In this document: positions 33,689 to 42,610 of the stretch, piece after piece
Layout: each line of letters starts with the position of its first letter
How positions within the stretch are numbered: the first letter of the stretch is position 1
Source of the DNA: Rubrivivax sp.
GTDB taxonomy: Bacteria > Pseudomonadota > Gammaproteobacteria > Burkholderiales > Burkholderiaceae_C
Assembly (NCBI GenBank): GCA_030653385.1
Contig: JAURZM010000009.1
Location: 100,443-164,442, forward strand
Length of the DNA: 64,000 bases
Direction: 5' to 3'
Notes under the pieces: generated by a model
Told to the model about the DNA's origin: nothing
What the model saw: the letters and a program-made list of their open reading frames with translations, nothing else
The model's database searches: none
Translations under genes and position numbers: made by a program

Positions 33689-34802
33689 GCGCCTTTCCGC
33701 AGCCCCCGCCAGCCGCGGCACGCGGTTGGTGCAGGGGCTGGTGCTGACGTTGGCGGTGCTGCTGGTGCACCTGTGGCTGGCCGAGCGCCATTGGCCCGTT
33801 CGCCTGGGCGAAGGCCACAGCGATGCCGACACCGACACCCGGCCGCGGCGCATCGAAGTCAGCTTCGTGCGCGAGCTCAAGCCGACCGCGCCGCCCGTGG
33901 CCCCGCCGGCGCAAAAGCCCGCGCTGCGGCGCATGTCCGCGCTGGCGCCCGGGCTCGCCGCATCGGCCGCCGAAGCAGCCGAAGCAGCCGATGCAGCCGA
34001 GTTTTTGACCCTGTCGCCCTCCGATCAGCTGTTGCAGGTGCCCGACCCGACGCCGGCCCTGCCAGCCCTGGCGCAGCTGGCCGAGCCGCTGCCCGAGCCC
34101 ACCACCGAGGCCTTCGAGTGGCCGCCTTCCACCCGGCTCAGCTACACGCTCAGCGGCCATTACCGCGGCCCGGTCGAGGGCCAGGCGCAGGTGGAATGGC
34201 TGCGTGCGGGCAGCCGCTACCAGGTGCACCTGGACGTGTCGGTGGGCCCTTTTTTCGCACCGCTGCTCAGCCGCCGCATCACCAGCGAAGGCACGATCAC
34301 CGCGCAGGGCCTGCGCCCACAGCGCTACGACGAAGAAACCCGCATGGCACTGCGCGAGCCGCGCCGGCTGACGATCTGGCTGGACGATGAAACCGTGCAA
34401 CTGCCCGGTGGCACGCAGCGGCCCCGGCCACCCGACGTGCAGGACAGCGCCAGCCAGTTCGTGCAGATGACCTGGCTCTTCACCACCCAGCCGCATTGGC
34501 TGCAGGCCGGGCGTGTCATCGAGTTGCCGCTGGCGCTGCCGCGCCGCGTGGCCCCTTGGCGCTACGAAGTGATGCAGACCGAAACCCTGATCACACCGGC
34601 GGGCGAGGTGCAGGCGGTGCATGTCAAACCGCAGCGCAGCCCTGGCGTGCCGGGTGGGCTGGCAGGCGAACTGGCGGCGGAATTTTGGGTCGCACCGTCG
34701 CTGCAGTACCTGCCGGTGCGCATCCGGATTCGCCAGGACGCCGACAACTATGTCGACTTGCTCATCGAGCGCCTGCCGCAACAGGCACAACCTGGCCGTT
34801 AG
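33672..34802 (+). CDS. DUF3108 family protein with N-terminal membrane anchor, 376 aa
   Basis: An N-terminal helix (GLVLTLAVLLVHLWLAERHW) is followed by an Ala/Pro-rich linker with an EAAEAADAAE stretch, then a C-terminal DUF3108 domain (LSYTLSGHYRGPVEGQAQVEW to LPVRIRIRQDADNYVDLLIE). The domain resembles outer-membrane-facing lipid-binding beta structures, and related proteins lie near envelope genes. The function is unknown. The start is uncertain: GTG 33672 was preferred because it overlaps the DUF3429 end, with ATG 33642 as alternative. It is convergent with the next gene (6-base gap). Confidence 0.8.
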   Translation: MLPAAERLSAAPASRGTRLVQGLVLTLAVLLVHLWLAERHWPVRLGEGHSDADTDTRPRRIEVSFVRELKPTAPPVAPPAQKPALRRMSALAPGLAASAAEAAEAADAAEFLTLSPSDQLLQVPDPTPALPALAQLAEPLPEPTTEAFEWPPSTRLSYTLSGHYRGPVEGQAQVEWLRAGSRYQVHLDVSVGPFFAPLLSRRITSEGTITAQGLRPQRYDEETRMALREPRRLTIWLDDETVQLPGGTQRPRPPDVQDSASQFVQMTWLFTTQPHWLQAGRVIELPLALPRRVAPWRYEVMQTETLITPAGEVQAVHVKPQRSPGVPGGLAGELAAEFWVAPSLQYLPVRIRIRQDADNYVDLLIERLPQQAQPGR

Positions 34803-34808
34803 CCGGGT

Positions 34809-35303
34809 TCAGTTTGCAGGGAAACGGGCCGCGTAGGCCTCGGCCGCGGCGGTGCCCCGGACGGCCCCGATCAGCTTGGCGGCCTGCGACAGCAGCGGCT
34901 GCAGCTCTTGCAGGTTGCGGGCGCGTTCGATGCGGATGGCCAGCGACTCGGCACTGGGCCCCAGGGCTTCGTTCAGCGCTCGAACCGAGCTGCGGCGCAG
35001 GTTGTCGAAATCAGGGCCGGGCTTGGTTGTGGGTGCTGCTGCACGCGCTTCGGCGGCCGGCGCAGCGGCGGGGGCCGATGAAGTCTGGCTGCGCACGGTT
35101 TCGCCCACGGCTTCGATGAAACCCTGCTCGGCCAGCGTCTGCAGCGTTTCTTCGGCCTGCTGCGTGATCAGCAACTTCATGTCCTCTGCATCACGCTTGC
35201 CGTCCACCAGGATCAGCGCGCTGCGCATGCGCGGCGTCAGGCGGTGGGCCCGAGTCTCGATCTCGGCCACGCCCTTGGCGGTCTTGCGAAAGATGATGGG
35301 CAT
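34809..35303 (-). CDS. Uncharacterised protein, 164 aa, with helical N-terminal domain and Ala-rich linker
   Basis: Not recognised. The N-terminal 70 residues (IFRKTAKGVAEIETRAHRL, ILVDGKRDAEDMKLL, LAEQGFIEAV) look like a small winged-helix or stand-alone regulatory domain. An Ala/Pro-rich linker and a helical C-terminal domain (LGPSAESLAIRIERARNLQEL) follow. No catalytic motif or signal peptide is seen. Similar proteins occur in Burkholderiales; a regulatory role would be a guess. Confidence 0.7.
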   Translation of the reverse strand: MPIIFRKTAKGVAEIETRAHRLTPRMRSALILVDGKRDAEDMKLLITQQAEETLQTLAEQGFIEAVGETVRSQTSSAPAAAPAAEARAAAPTTKPGPDFDNLRRSSVRALNEALGPSAESLAIRIERARNLQELQPLLSQAAKLIGAVRGTAAAEAYAARFPAN

Positions 35304-35421
35304 GCTCGGTGGATGGGCCGGTTGACAGGAGGGCCACCATGGACTTGCCCAGGCGGCCCTATTGCATCCTTCAGCTTAACCTGTGCCGAAGTCTGGCAAA
35401 GCCAAATAAGACCTGGAGAAC

Positions 35422-35437
35422 GGCACTTTATAGTGCC
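35422..35437. promoter_or_regulatory. 16-base palindrome containing a -10-like TATAGT upstream of the enoyl-CoA hydratase
   Basis: GGCACT-TTAT-AGTGCC is a perfect inverted repeat. Within it TATAGT (35429-35434) is a plausible -10, 23 bases before the ATG. A repressor bound here would block the promoter. A second short inverted repeat (TGGCAAAGCCA) lies about 20 bases upstream. The rest of this 154-base gap shows nothing clear. Confidence 0.4.
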
Positions 35438-35457
35438 AACGAATACCGGAGACCGCG

Positions 35458-36246
35458 ATGACCGAAGCCCTGATCCTGAGCACGACCGTTGGCGAAACCG
35501 AGCGCCGTGTGGGCCTGATCACCCTGAACCGGCCGAAGCAGCTGAATGCCTTGAACGACGCCTTGATGGACCAGTTGGGCGCCGCGCTGCTGTCCTTCGA
35601 TCAAGACGATGGCATCGGCTGCATCGTGCTGACAGGCAGTGAAAAGGCCTTTGCCGCCGGCGCCGACATCTCGGCCATGGCCACCAAGACTTTCATGCAG
35701 GCCTACCAGGGCGGCTTCATCACACGCAACTGGGAAACGCTGCGCCAGGTGCGCAAACCCGTGATCGCCGCGGTGTCGGGTTTTGCGCTGGGCGGTGGCT
35801 GCGAGCTGGCGATGATGTGCGACTTCATCATCGCTTCAGACACGGCCAGGTTCGGCCAGCCGGAAATCAAGATCGGCATCATCCCGGGCGCTGGCGGCAC
35901 GCAGCGCCTGCCGCGTGCGGTGGGCAAGGGCAAGGCCATGGACATGGTGCTGACCGGCCGCATGATGGACGCGGCCGAAGCCGAACGGGCGGGCCTGGTG
36001 TCGCGTGTGGTGCCGGCCGACAAGCTGATGGCCGAAGCGCTGGCCGCCGCCGAGCTGATCTGCACCCTGGGCGGCCCGAGCGTGATGATGGCCAAGGAGT
36101 GTGTGAACCGCGCCTTCGAGTCGGGCCTGTCGGATGGCGTGGACTTCGAGCGCCGGCTTTTCCATTCGCTGTTTGGCACCGCCGACCAGATGGAAGGCAT
36201 GGACGCCTTCTTGAACAAGCGCAAGGCGGTGTTCAAGCACGGCTGA
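35458..36246 (+). CDS. Enoyl-CoA hydratase (crotonase family), 262 aa
   Basis: Hydrates trans-2-enoyl-CoA in fatty-acid or related acid degradation. The oxyanion hole motif [10 protein letters not shown] and [15 protein letters not shown] are present. Both catalytic Glu are in their usual contexts, in [17 protein letters not shown] and the loop before it. The closest architecture is short-chain enoyl-CoA hydratase (EchA/PaaF type). No acyl-CoA dehydrogenase or thiolase is nearby, so the pathway is open. GGAGA precedes the ATG. Confidence 0.93.
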   Translation: MTEALILSTTVGETERRVGLITLNRPKQLNALNDALMDQLGAALLSFDQDDGIGCIVLTGSEKAFAAGADISAMATKTFMQAYQGGFITRNWETLRQVRKPVIAAVSGFALGGGCELAMMCDFIIASDTARFGQPEIKIGIIPGAGGTQRLPRAVGKGKAMDMVLTGRMMDAAEAERAGLVSRVVPADKLMAEALAAAELICTLGGPSVMMAKECVNRAFESGLSDGVDFERRLFHSLFGTADQMEGMDAFLNKRKAVFKHG

Positions 36247-36314
36247 GGCGACGGTCTGCCGCGGTCGAGTTGACCCACCCCGGGCTGACGGCGACCCTTT
36301 CAAGCCCCATCACT

Positions 36315-36331
36315 GTTCCTGAATTCGGAAC
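36315..36331. promoter_or_regulatory. 17-base near-perfect palindrome in the gap before the small secreted protein gene
   Basis: GTTCC-TGAATTC-GGAAC: five-base arms around a GAATTC core, with one central mismatch, so 16 of 17 positions are self-complementary. It is located 124 bases before ATG 36455. The size and symmetry suit a dimeric repressor site. Otherwise the 208-base gap has only a TTGACC hexamer near 36269 and a good ribosome site (AAGGAAA) before the gene. Confidence 0.35.
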
Positions 36332-36454
36332 GATCCCTTCCTTCGCCACGGCTTTTTCCGTCCTGGGGTGAACCCTAGAGTTCAGCCCATGGACGACGCC
36401 GGGCAAGCATCCACCGACGGGTCCAACCCAACCGGATGCCTTGAAGGAAATTTC

Positions 36455-36835
36455 ATGAACACGATCCAACGCCTTGCCTACCCCCTGATTGCCGTGCTCT
36501 CGATGGGAGCGGCTTTTGCGGCCCACGCCGAGAGCCCCACGGTCGACGACAGCGCGACGCAGGTGTGGTCGCAGACCAAGACAAGAGCGCAGGTGCAGGC
36601 CGAGTTGTTCGCGGCGCGTGCCGACGGCAGCACACGTGTCTACTCGATCAGCTACAACCCGCTGACCGTGGCCAAGACCACCACCACGCGTGAAGCGGTG
36701 CGTGCCGAAGCACGTGTGGAGCGCGCCGTGAACCCGTCTGCCCAGATGGTGGGCGAAGACAGCGGATCGTTTTACCTGGCGCAGCTGCCGCTGTCACGCG
36801 ACGCGTCGCACGTGTTGGCCGACAAGTCCCGCTGA
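36455..36835 (+). CDS. Small secreted DUF4148-like protein, 126 aa
   Basis: A clear signal peptide (LAYPLIAVLSMGAAFAAHA) is followed by a short mature domain. It contains TRAQVQAELFAARADG, similar to DUF4148 proteins common in Burkholderiales, and YNPLTVAKTTTTREAVRAEA. There are no cysteines in the mature region. Its location is likely periplasmic; the function is unknown. The ATG follows AAGGAAA. It is convergent with the PNPOx-like gene (1-base gap). Confidence 0.75.
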   Translation: MNTIQRLAYPLIAVLSMGAAFAAHAESPTVDDSATQVWSQTKTRAQVQAELFAARADGSTRVYSISYNPLTVAKTTTTREAVRAEARVERAVNPSAQMVGEDSGSFYLAQLPLSRDASHVLADKSR

Positions 36836-36836
36836 C

Positions 36837-37385
36837 TCAGGGCGCCAGCCAGCGGGCGCCTTCGCTATCGAAACGCGCACGCCGGTGGCCATCGGTGTGC
36901 AGTTCAAGCCAGTCGATGGCCGTCACCTGCGCGGTGACGACGGCGAAGTGCTCGCGCGAACCCCGCTCGGGCACATAACGGTCCACCGGTGTGCCCGGGG
37001 GCAGGGCAGCCAGGTAGTCCTGCGCGGACGGCGAGAGCTTGACGCGCGCCCAGCGCGAGCTGACGTCCAGGCCCTGAACCGCCACCTCCAGCGTCACTTC
37101 CAGCCGCAATTGCCAGCCCAGCTGGCGTGACCAGGCCACCAGGCAGCCTTGGGGCTGAAATCGCATCTGCCCGATCTTGGCGGCACGTGCGTCGCTGTAG
37201 AAGACCAGGGTCTGCGCTTCTGGCGTGACCTCGCGCAGGACCACCGTGCGTGCCGAGGCCCGTTGCCCATCCAGCGTGGCCAGGGTCAGCACGTGCCAGT
37301 CGTGGTCCCGTTCGGTGGCACCACGCACCAGTTCGCGCCACATGGCGGTGTTCAAGACCTGCAGAGTTTCAATGCGGCTGTTCAT
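36837..37385 (-). CDS. Pyridoxamine 5'-phosphate oxidase-like FMN-binding protein, 182 aa
   Basis: Split beta-barrel FMN-binding fold. FMN contacts are likely in LATLDGQRASARTVVLRE and FYSDARAAKIGQM, and LGWQLRLEV follows. It is shorter than PdxH (about 215 aa) and lacks the C-terminal PdxH signature (RLxxPxxW), so it is probably a PNPOx-like flavin-binding protein (Alr4036 type) rather than true PdxH. It lies 43 bases downstream of lysS on the same strand. Confidence 0.8.
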   Translation of the reverse strand: MNSRIETLQVLNTAMWRELVRGATERDHDWHVLTLATLDGQRASARTVVLREVTPEAQTLVFYSDARAAKIGQMRFQPQGCLVAWSRQLGWQLRLEVTLEVAVQGLDVSSRWARVKLSPSAQDYLAALPPGTPVDRYVPERGSREHFAVVTAQVTAIDWLELHTDGHRRARFDSEGARWLAP

Positions 37386-37428
37386 CGGCGCCTTGTTCGT
37401 TTGCTGCTCTTGCTGGGCACACTGGCGC

Positions 37429-38934
37429 TCAGCCTTCCCGGCGCAAGGCCGGAAACAGGATGATGTCGCGGATGCTCGGGCTGTCGGTGATCAGCATCAT
37501 CAGCCGGTCGATGCCGATGCCGCAGCCACCGGCCGGTGGCATGCCGTATTCCAGCGCACGGATGAAGTCGGCGTCGTAGTACATCGCTTCTTCGTCGCCG
37601 GCTTCTTTGTTCGACGCCTGGGCCTGGAAACGTGCGGCCTGGTCTTCGGCATCGTTCAGTTCGCTGAAGCCGTTGGCGTATTCGCGCCCGGTGATGAAGA
37701 GCTCGAAACGTTCGGTGATGGCCGGGTTGCTGTCGCTGGCGCGGGCCAGCGGGCTGACCTCGACCGGGTAGTCGATGATGAAGGTGGGTTGCCACAGCTT
37801 GGCTTCGACTTCTGCTTCGAACAGGCCGAACTGCAGCTCGGGCAGTTTCCAGTGTGCCGGGGCTTCTTCACCTGCGGCCTTCAGGCGTGTGCGCAGCAGC
37901 GCCGCGTCGTCAGCCTGTTCGTGGCTCAGGCCGGCATGCACCACCAGCGACTCACGCACGCTCAGACGCGTGAAGGGCTGGTCCAGGTGCACCGGCTGAC
38001 CAGCGTAGGTCACCGCGGCGCTGCCGGTGGCGGCACGTGCGGCGTGGCGCAGCACGGCTTCGGTGAAGTCCATCAGGTCATGGTGCGTCCAGTAGGCCGC
38101 GTAGAACTCCATCATCGTGAACTCGGGGTTGTGGCGGACGCTGATGCCTTCGTTGCGGAAGTTGCGGTTGATCTCGAACACGCGTTCGAAACCGCCCACC
38201 AGCAGGCGCTTCAGGTAGAGCTCGGGCGCGATGCGCAGGAACATCTCCTGGTCCAGCGCGTTGTGGTGGGTGACAAAGGGCTTTGCGTTGGCGCCGCCCG
38301 GAATGGGGTGCAGCATGGGCGTTTCGACTTCCAGGAAGCCGTGTTCGACCATGTAGCTGCGGATCGAGCTGACCGCCTTGCTGCGTGCCACGAAGCGCGC
38401 ACGTGCGGTTTCATCGGTGATCAGGTCGACGTAACGCTGGCGGTACTTCTGTTCCTGGTCGCTCATGCCATGGAACTTGTCGGGCAAGGGGCGCAGGCTC
38501 TTGGTCAGCAGGCGCACCTTGGTGGCCTTGACCGACAGCTCGCCGGTCTTGGTGCGGAACAGCGTGCCTTCACAGCCCAGGATGTCGCCCAGGTCGCCGT
38601 GTTTGAAAGCAGCCAATGCCTCGGGGCCCACCGCGTCCTGGGTGATGTAGAGCTGGATGCGGCCGTGTTTTTCGCCGAAGGAACCGTCCTGCAGCGTGCC
38701 AAAACAGGCCTTGCCCATCACCCGCTTGAGCATCAGCCGCCCGGCCACGCTGACCGCGATGGCCTGCGGCTCGAGTTCGGCGTTGTCCACCTGGCCGTAT
38801 CTGTGGTGCAGGTCGGCCGCGTGGTGCTGGGGTTTGAAGTCGTTCGGGAACGCGACGCCTTGGGCCCGCAGCGCCTGCAGCTTTTCGCGGCGCTCGGTGA
38901 TCAGTTGGTTTTCGGTGTGGATAGGCTCGCTCAT
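37429..38934 (-). CDS. lysS: Lysyl-tRNA synthetase (class II), 501 aa
   Basis: Charges tRNA-Lys. The N-terminal OB-fold anticodon domain ([21 protein letters not shown]) precedes the catalytic core: motif 1 near [21 protein letters not shown], motif 2 [20 protein letters not shown], and motif 3 [15 protein letters not shown]. The length is standard. ATG 38934 was chosen ([19 protein letters not shown]); an in-frame TTG lies two codons upstream. It is divergent from the polysaccharide locus. Confidence 0.97.
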   Translation of the reverse strand: MSEPIHTENQLITERREKLQALRAQGVAFPNDFKPQHHAADLHHRYGQVDNAELEPQAIAVSVAGRLMLKRVMGKACFGTLQDGSFGEKHGRIQLYITQDAVGPEALAAFKHGDLGDILGCEGTLFRTKTGELSVKATKVRLLTKSLRPLPDKFHGMSDQEQKYRQRYVDLITDETARARFVARSKAVSSIRSYMVEHGFLEVETPMLHPIPGGANAKPFVTHHNALDQEMFLRIAPELYLKRLLVGGFERVFEINRNFRNEGISVRHNPEFTMMEFYAAYWTHHDLMDFTEAVLRHAARAATGSAAVTYAGQPVHLDQPFTRLSVRESLVVHAGLSHEQADDAALLRTRLKAAGEEAPAHWKLPELQFGLFEAEVEAKLWQPTFIIDYPVEVSPLARASDSNPAITERFELFITGREYANGFSELNDAEDQAARFQAQASNKEAGDEEAMYYDADFIRALEYGMPPAGGCGIGIDRLMMLITDSPSIRDIILFPALRREG

Positions 38935-38974
38935 CGTCAACTCGTTGTTTCTGCTTCAATTTTAGGCGCAGCCG

Positions 38975-38980
38975 TAGAAT
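38975..38980 (+). promoter_or_regulatory. -10-like TAGAAT at the head of the polysaccharide locus
   Basis: TAGAAT ends 10 bases before ATG 38991, the first gene of the long plus-strand polysaccharide run. No well-spaced -35 is present; TTGTTT at 38945 is 24 bases away. It is the best promoter candidate for the locus within the 56-base lysS gap. Confidence 0.4.
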
Positions 38981-38990
38981 TCGCCGCTGC

Positions 38991-40061
38991 ATGAATGCCA
39001 CAGCGCCCGTTCCCCTGCCCATCCTCGATCGGCCGATCCGTTTTGCCCTGGTGGGCTGCGGTCGCATTTCGGCCAACCACTTCGAAGCACTGAAGCAGCA
39101 CCACGGCCGCGCCGACTTGGTGGCGGTGTGCGACAACAAGCCCGCCGCGCTGCAGGCCGCGGTGGCCAAGACCGGGGCCCAAGGCTTCGACTCTCTCGAC
39201 ACCTTGCTGGCCGGCTGTGATGCCGACATCGTGACCCTGGCCACTCCCAGCGGCCTGCACCCGCTGCAGGCCATGCGTGTGGCCGCTGCCGGCCGCCATG
39301 TGCTGAGCGAAAAGCCCATGGCCACGAAGTGGGACGACGGCATGGCCATGGTGCGCGCCTGCCGCGACGCCGGCGTGAAGCTGTTTGTCGTCAAGCAGAA
39401 CCGCCTGAACCCGACCCTGCAGCTGCTGAAAAGCGCAGTCGACGCCGGCCGCTTCGGCCGCATCTTCATGGTCACGGTCAACGTGTTCTGGACACGGCCG
39501 CAGAGTTACTACGACGACGCACCCTGGCGCGGCCGCTGGGACCTGGACGGCGGCGCCTTCTTGAACCAGGCCAGCCACTACGTGGACATGGTCGACTGGC
39601 TGGTGGGCCCGGTGGACAACGTGCACGCCTACACCGCCACGCTGGCGCGTGACATCGAGGCCGAGGACACCGGCACCATGAGCCTGCGGCTGCGCAGCGG
39701 CGGCCTGGCCAGCATCAACGTCACGATGCTCACCCACGGCAAGAATTTCGAAGGCAGCATCACCATTTTGGGCGAGCGTGGCACGGTGCGCATCGGCGGT
39801 GTGGCCGTGAACCGCATCGACCATTGGGAATTCGACGAAGCTCGGCCAGAAGACACCGCCGTCAAGGACGCCAGCTACGCCGCGCCTTCGGTCTACGGCC
39901 CCGGCCACCCGCTGTACTACGACAACGTCATCGCCACGCTGCGCGGCGAAAAACACGCCGAGGTGGATGGTTACGAAGGCCTGCGTTCGCTGGAAGTGAT
40001 CATCGCCGCCTACCGCAGTGCACGCGACGGCACGCGGGTGGGCCTGCCGCTGGTCTTTTAG
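38991..40061 (+). CDS. wlbA: UDP-N-acetyl-2-amino-2-deoxyglucuronate 3-dehydrogenase (WlbA/WbpB, Gfo/Idh/MocA), 356 aa
   Basis: Oxidises C3 of UDP-GlcNAcA, the first dedicated step to UDP-2,3-diamino uronic acids. The Rossmann motif is ALVGCGRISANH; the catalytic Lys lies in EKPMATKWDD; FVVKQNRLNPTLQLL and NVFWTRPQSYYDDAPWRG are typical of WlbA/WbpB. An N-terminal extension of about 14 residues precedes the domain. It is followed without a gap by wlbB, then wlbC. Substrate specificity is inferred from this trio. Confidence 0.9.
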   Translation: MNATAPVPLPILDRPIRFALVGCGRISANHFEALKQHHGRADLVAVCDNKPAALQAAVAKTGAQGFDSLDTLLAGCDADIVTLATPSGLHPLQAMRVAAAGRHVLSEKPMATKWDDGMAMVRACRDAGVKLFVVKQNRLNPTLQLLKSAVDAGRFGRIFMVTVNVFWTRPQSYYDDAPWRGRWDLDGGAFLNQASHYVDMVDWLVGPVDNVHAYTATLARDIEAEDTGTMSLRLRSGGLASINVTMLTHGKNFEGSITILGERGTVRIGGVAVNRIDHWEFDEARPEDTAVKDASYAAPSVYGPGHPLYYDNVIATLRGEKHAEVDGYEGLRSLEVIIAAYRSARDGTRVGLPLVF

Positions 40062-40649
40062 ATGGCCGCCGTCATCCACCCCAGCTCAATCGTCGATGCC
40101 GGCGCGCAGCTCGGCGAAGGCACCCATGTCTGGCACTTCGTGCATGTCAGCGCCGGTGCCCGCATCGGCGCGCGGTGTTCGCTGGGGCAGGGGGTGTTCG
40201 TGGCCAACGACGTGCACATCGGCGACAACGTGAAGATCCAGAACAACGTCTCGGTCTACGACGCGGTGACGCTGGAAGACGATGTCTTCTGCGGGCCGAG
40301 CATGGTCTTCACCAACGTCTTCAACCCGCGCTCGGCGGTGCCCCGCAAGGCCGAGTACCGGCGCACGCTGGTCAAACGCGGCGCCACCCTGGGCGCCAAC
40401 TGCACGGTGGTGTGTGGCACGACGATCGGCGAGTTTGCCTTTGTCGGCGCCGGTGCCGTGGTCAGCCGCGACGTGCCGGCCTTTGCGCTGGTGGTGGGTG
40501 TGCCGGCGCGGCGCATCGGCTGGATGAGCCGGCACGGCGAAAGGCTGGACCTGCCCGCCCGCGTGCGCGGCGATTCGCTGACCGCCGTCTGCCCGGCCAC
40601 CCAAGAGGTCTACCAACTTGATGGCGAGACGCTGCGCTGGGTTCGCTGA
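40062..40649 (+). CDS. wlbB: UDP-2-acetamido-3-amino-2,3-dideoxyglucuronate N-acetyltransferase (WlbB/WbpD), 195 aa
   Basis: Acetylates the 3-amino group made by WlbC, using acetyl-CoA. It is a left-handed beta-helix of hexapeptide repeats ([32 protein letters not shown]) with the WbpD-type loop [18 protein letters not shown] and catalytic His and Asn residues in that region. The ATG directly follows the wlbA stop. The length is in the 190-200 aa family range. Confidence 0.92.
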   Translation: MAAVIHPSSIVDAGAQLGEGTHVWHFVHVSAGARIGARCSLGQGVFVANDVHIGDNVKIQNNVSVYDAVTLEDDVFCGPSMVFTNVFNPRSAVPRKAEYRRTLVKRGATLGANCTVVCGTTIGEFAFVGAGAVVSRDVPAFALVVGVPARRIGWMSRHGERLDLPARVRGDSLTAVCPATQEVYQLDGETLRWVR

Positions 40650-40709
40650 TTGCCCGCTGATGCCCGCTGATCGTCCGCTGATCGCCTGCCTTCTTTGCCC
40701 GTCCTCACG

Positions 40710-41798
40710 ATGCAGTTCACCGACCTGAAAACCCAGTACACCGCGCTGAAAAGCAGCGTCGACAGCCGCATCCAGCGTGTGCTGGACCACGGCCAGTACA
40801 TCATGGGCCCCGAGGTTGCCGAGCTCGAAACCGCGCTGGCCGGCTTCACCGGCAGCCGCCACTGCATCACCGTGGCCAGCGGCACCGAAGCGCTGTTGAT
40901 CGCGCTGATGGCGCTGGACATCCAGCCCGGCGACGAGGTCATCAGCACACCCTTCACCTTTGCCGCCACCGCCGAGACCATCGTGCTGGCCGGAGGCCAA
41001 CCGGTGTTCGTGGACGTGGAAGCCTACACCGCCAACATCGACGTGCGGCTGATCGAAGCGAAGATCACGCCGCGCACCAAAGCCATCATGCCGGTCAGCC
41101 TGTACGGCCAGGTGGCGGACATGGCTGAAATCAACGCCATTGCCGCGAAACACGGCCTGGCGGTCATCGAAGACGCGGCGCAGAGTTTCGGCGCGGTCTA
41201 CCAGGGCCGGCGGTCCTGCGCAATGTCCACCTTCGGTGCCACCAGCTTCTTCCCCAGCAAGCCGCTGGGTTGTTACGGCGACGGCGGTGCGCTCTTCACC
41301 GACGACGACAAGCTGGCGCAGGCCGCCCGCGAGATCCGTGTGCACGGGCAAAGCGCGCGCTACACGCACACACGCCTGGGTGTGGGCGGGCGCATGGACA
41401 CGCTGCAATGTGCCGTGGTGCTGGCCAAGCTGGAGCGTTTCGAATGGGAACTGGAACGCCGCGCCCAGATCGGCGCGCGCTACCTGTCGTTGCTGGATGG
41501 GATCGAACAGGTCACCGTGCGGCCCGACCGCAATTCCGTCTACGCGCAGTTCACGGTGATGGTCGACAGGCGCGATCAGGTGCAGGCCGCGCTGAAGGCC
41601 GCCGGCGTGCCCACGGCCGTGCACTACCCCAAGCCACTGAACCACCAGCCCGCCTACGCCAGACACTGCTGCCCCGACTGCTGCCCGGTCAGCAGCGAGC
41701 TGGCGGCGCGGGTGCTGAGCCTGCCGATGAGTGCCGACCTGAGCGAAGCCGACCAGGACCGCGTGGTGGCTGCGCTGCGTGCTGCGCTGGGCAGATGA
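40710..41798 (+). CDS. wlbC: UDP-3-keto sugar aminotransferase (WlbC/WbpE, DegT family), 362 aa
   Basis: PLP enzyme transferring amino nitrogen from glutamate to C3 of the 3-keto uronic acid made by WlbA. Family motifs are ASGTEALLIALMAL, VIEDAAQSFGA, and the PLP Lys in FFPSKPLGCYGDGGAL. A distinctive Cys cluster, HCCPDCCPVS, occurs near residue 320. ATG 40710 was chosen; TTG 40695 is also in frame. The 3' end overlaps the next gene by four bases. Confidence 0.92.
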   Translation: MQFTDLKTQYTALKSSVDSRIQRVLDHGQYIMGPEVAELETALAGFTGSRHCITVASGTEALLIALMALDIQPGDEVISTPFTFAATAETIVLAGGQPVFVDVEAYTANIDVRLIEAKITPRTKAIMPVSLYGQVADMAEINAIAAKHGLAVIEDAAQSFGAVYQGRRSCAMSTFGATSFFPSKPLGCYGDGGALFTDDDKLAQAAREIRVHGQSARYTHTRLGVGGRMDTLQCAVVLAKLERFEWELERRAQIGARYLSLLDGIEQVTVRPDRNSVYAQFTVMVDRRDQVQAALKAAGVPTAVHYPKPLNHQPAYARHCCPDCCPVSSELAARVLSLPMSADLSEADQDRVVAALRAALGR

Positions 41799-42610
41799 AG
41801 CCGGCACCGCGCGAAGGGCCCGGGCCGCCGCCGGTGGACTTCGCCACGCTCTACAACGAACACCCCGACTACGTCGCGCGGCGCCAGGCCGGTTCCTTCG
41901 AGCAGTTGCAGGTGGACATCGAGGTCGGCCTGTTCAAGCGGCCACACCTGCTGGCGTTGGTGAAAGGCACCGAGGCCCTGGGCGACGTGCTGGAAATCGG
42001 CTGCGCCACCGGTGAGCTGCTGGCCGCGCTGCCACGTGCCGCGGGCGCGCGCCGTGTCGGCGTGGACATCTCGGCGGCCAATGTGCGGGCCGCGCAGGCA
42101 CGTTTCCCTGCACTGGAATTCATCTGCGGTGACTTCAGGTCACTGCAGCCGGGCGCCTTCCACACGGTCGTGATGAGCGACGTGCTGGAACACGTGCCCG
42201 ACGACGTGGCCTTCCTGCGCGATGCATCGGCGCTGGGGCAGACGGTGCTGGTGAACCTGCCGCTGGAGGACAACTGGCTGAACCGGAACCGCCCGTACGG
42301 GCCTGACGACGTGTCAGGGCATTTGCGGCGTTATTCGCTCCAAGACGGTCTGGCCCTGGCGCAGCGCGCAGGGCTTGAAGTCGTGAACTGGCAGCGTGTC
42401 TGGATCCACGAAGGCCCTGCCGAAGTGGCCCGGCGACAACTGCGCAGCGACCGCTTCGGCAGTGCTTTCAATGGCGGAACGGTCGCGCGCACGTTGCGGC
42501 AGCTGGCTTTCGGCGCGGCTTGCGCCATCCAGCCGCTGGGCCGCCGGCTGTTTGCATCCAACCTGTTTTTTGCTGCCCGCCGGCCGCAGCCCCAGGACCC
42601 GCGGCCTTGA
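41795..42610 (+). CDS. SAM-dependent methyltransferase, 271 aa
   Basis: Class I methyltransferase fold with motif I LEIGCATGELL, motif II-like VVMSDVLEHVPDD, and a post-core VLVNLPLEDNWLNRNR. It probably methylates a sugar or lipid-linked intermediate of the locus. There are no membrane segments apart from a weakly hydrophobic C-terminus. The start overlaps the wlbC stop (ATGA), and the next gene starts in its stop (TTGA). The acceptor is unknown. Confidence 0.82.
   Translation: MKPAPREGPGPPPVDFATLYNEHPDYVARRQAGSFEQLQVDIEVGLFKRPHLLALVKGTEALGDVLEIGCATGELLAALPRAAGARRVGVDISAANVRAAQARFPALEFICGDFRSLQPGAFHTVVMSDVLEHVPDDVAFLRDASALGQTVLVNLPLEDNWLNRNRPYGPDDVSGHLRRYSLQDGLALAQRAGLEVVNWQRVWIHEGPAEVARRQLRSDRFGSAFNGGTVARTLRQLAFGAACAIQPLGRRLFASNLFFAARRPQPQDPRP

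Noticed and set aside
36837..37385. True PdxH (pyridoxine 5'-phosphate oxidase)
   Set aside because: The protein is shorter than PdxH and lacks its C-terminal signature, so it is called PNPOx-like.
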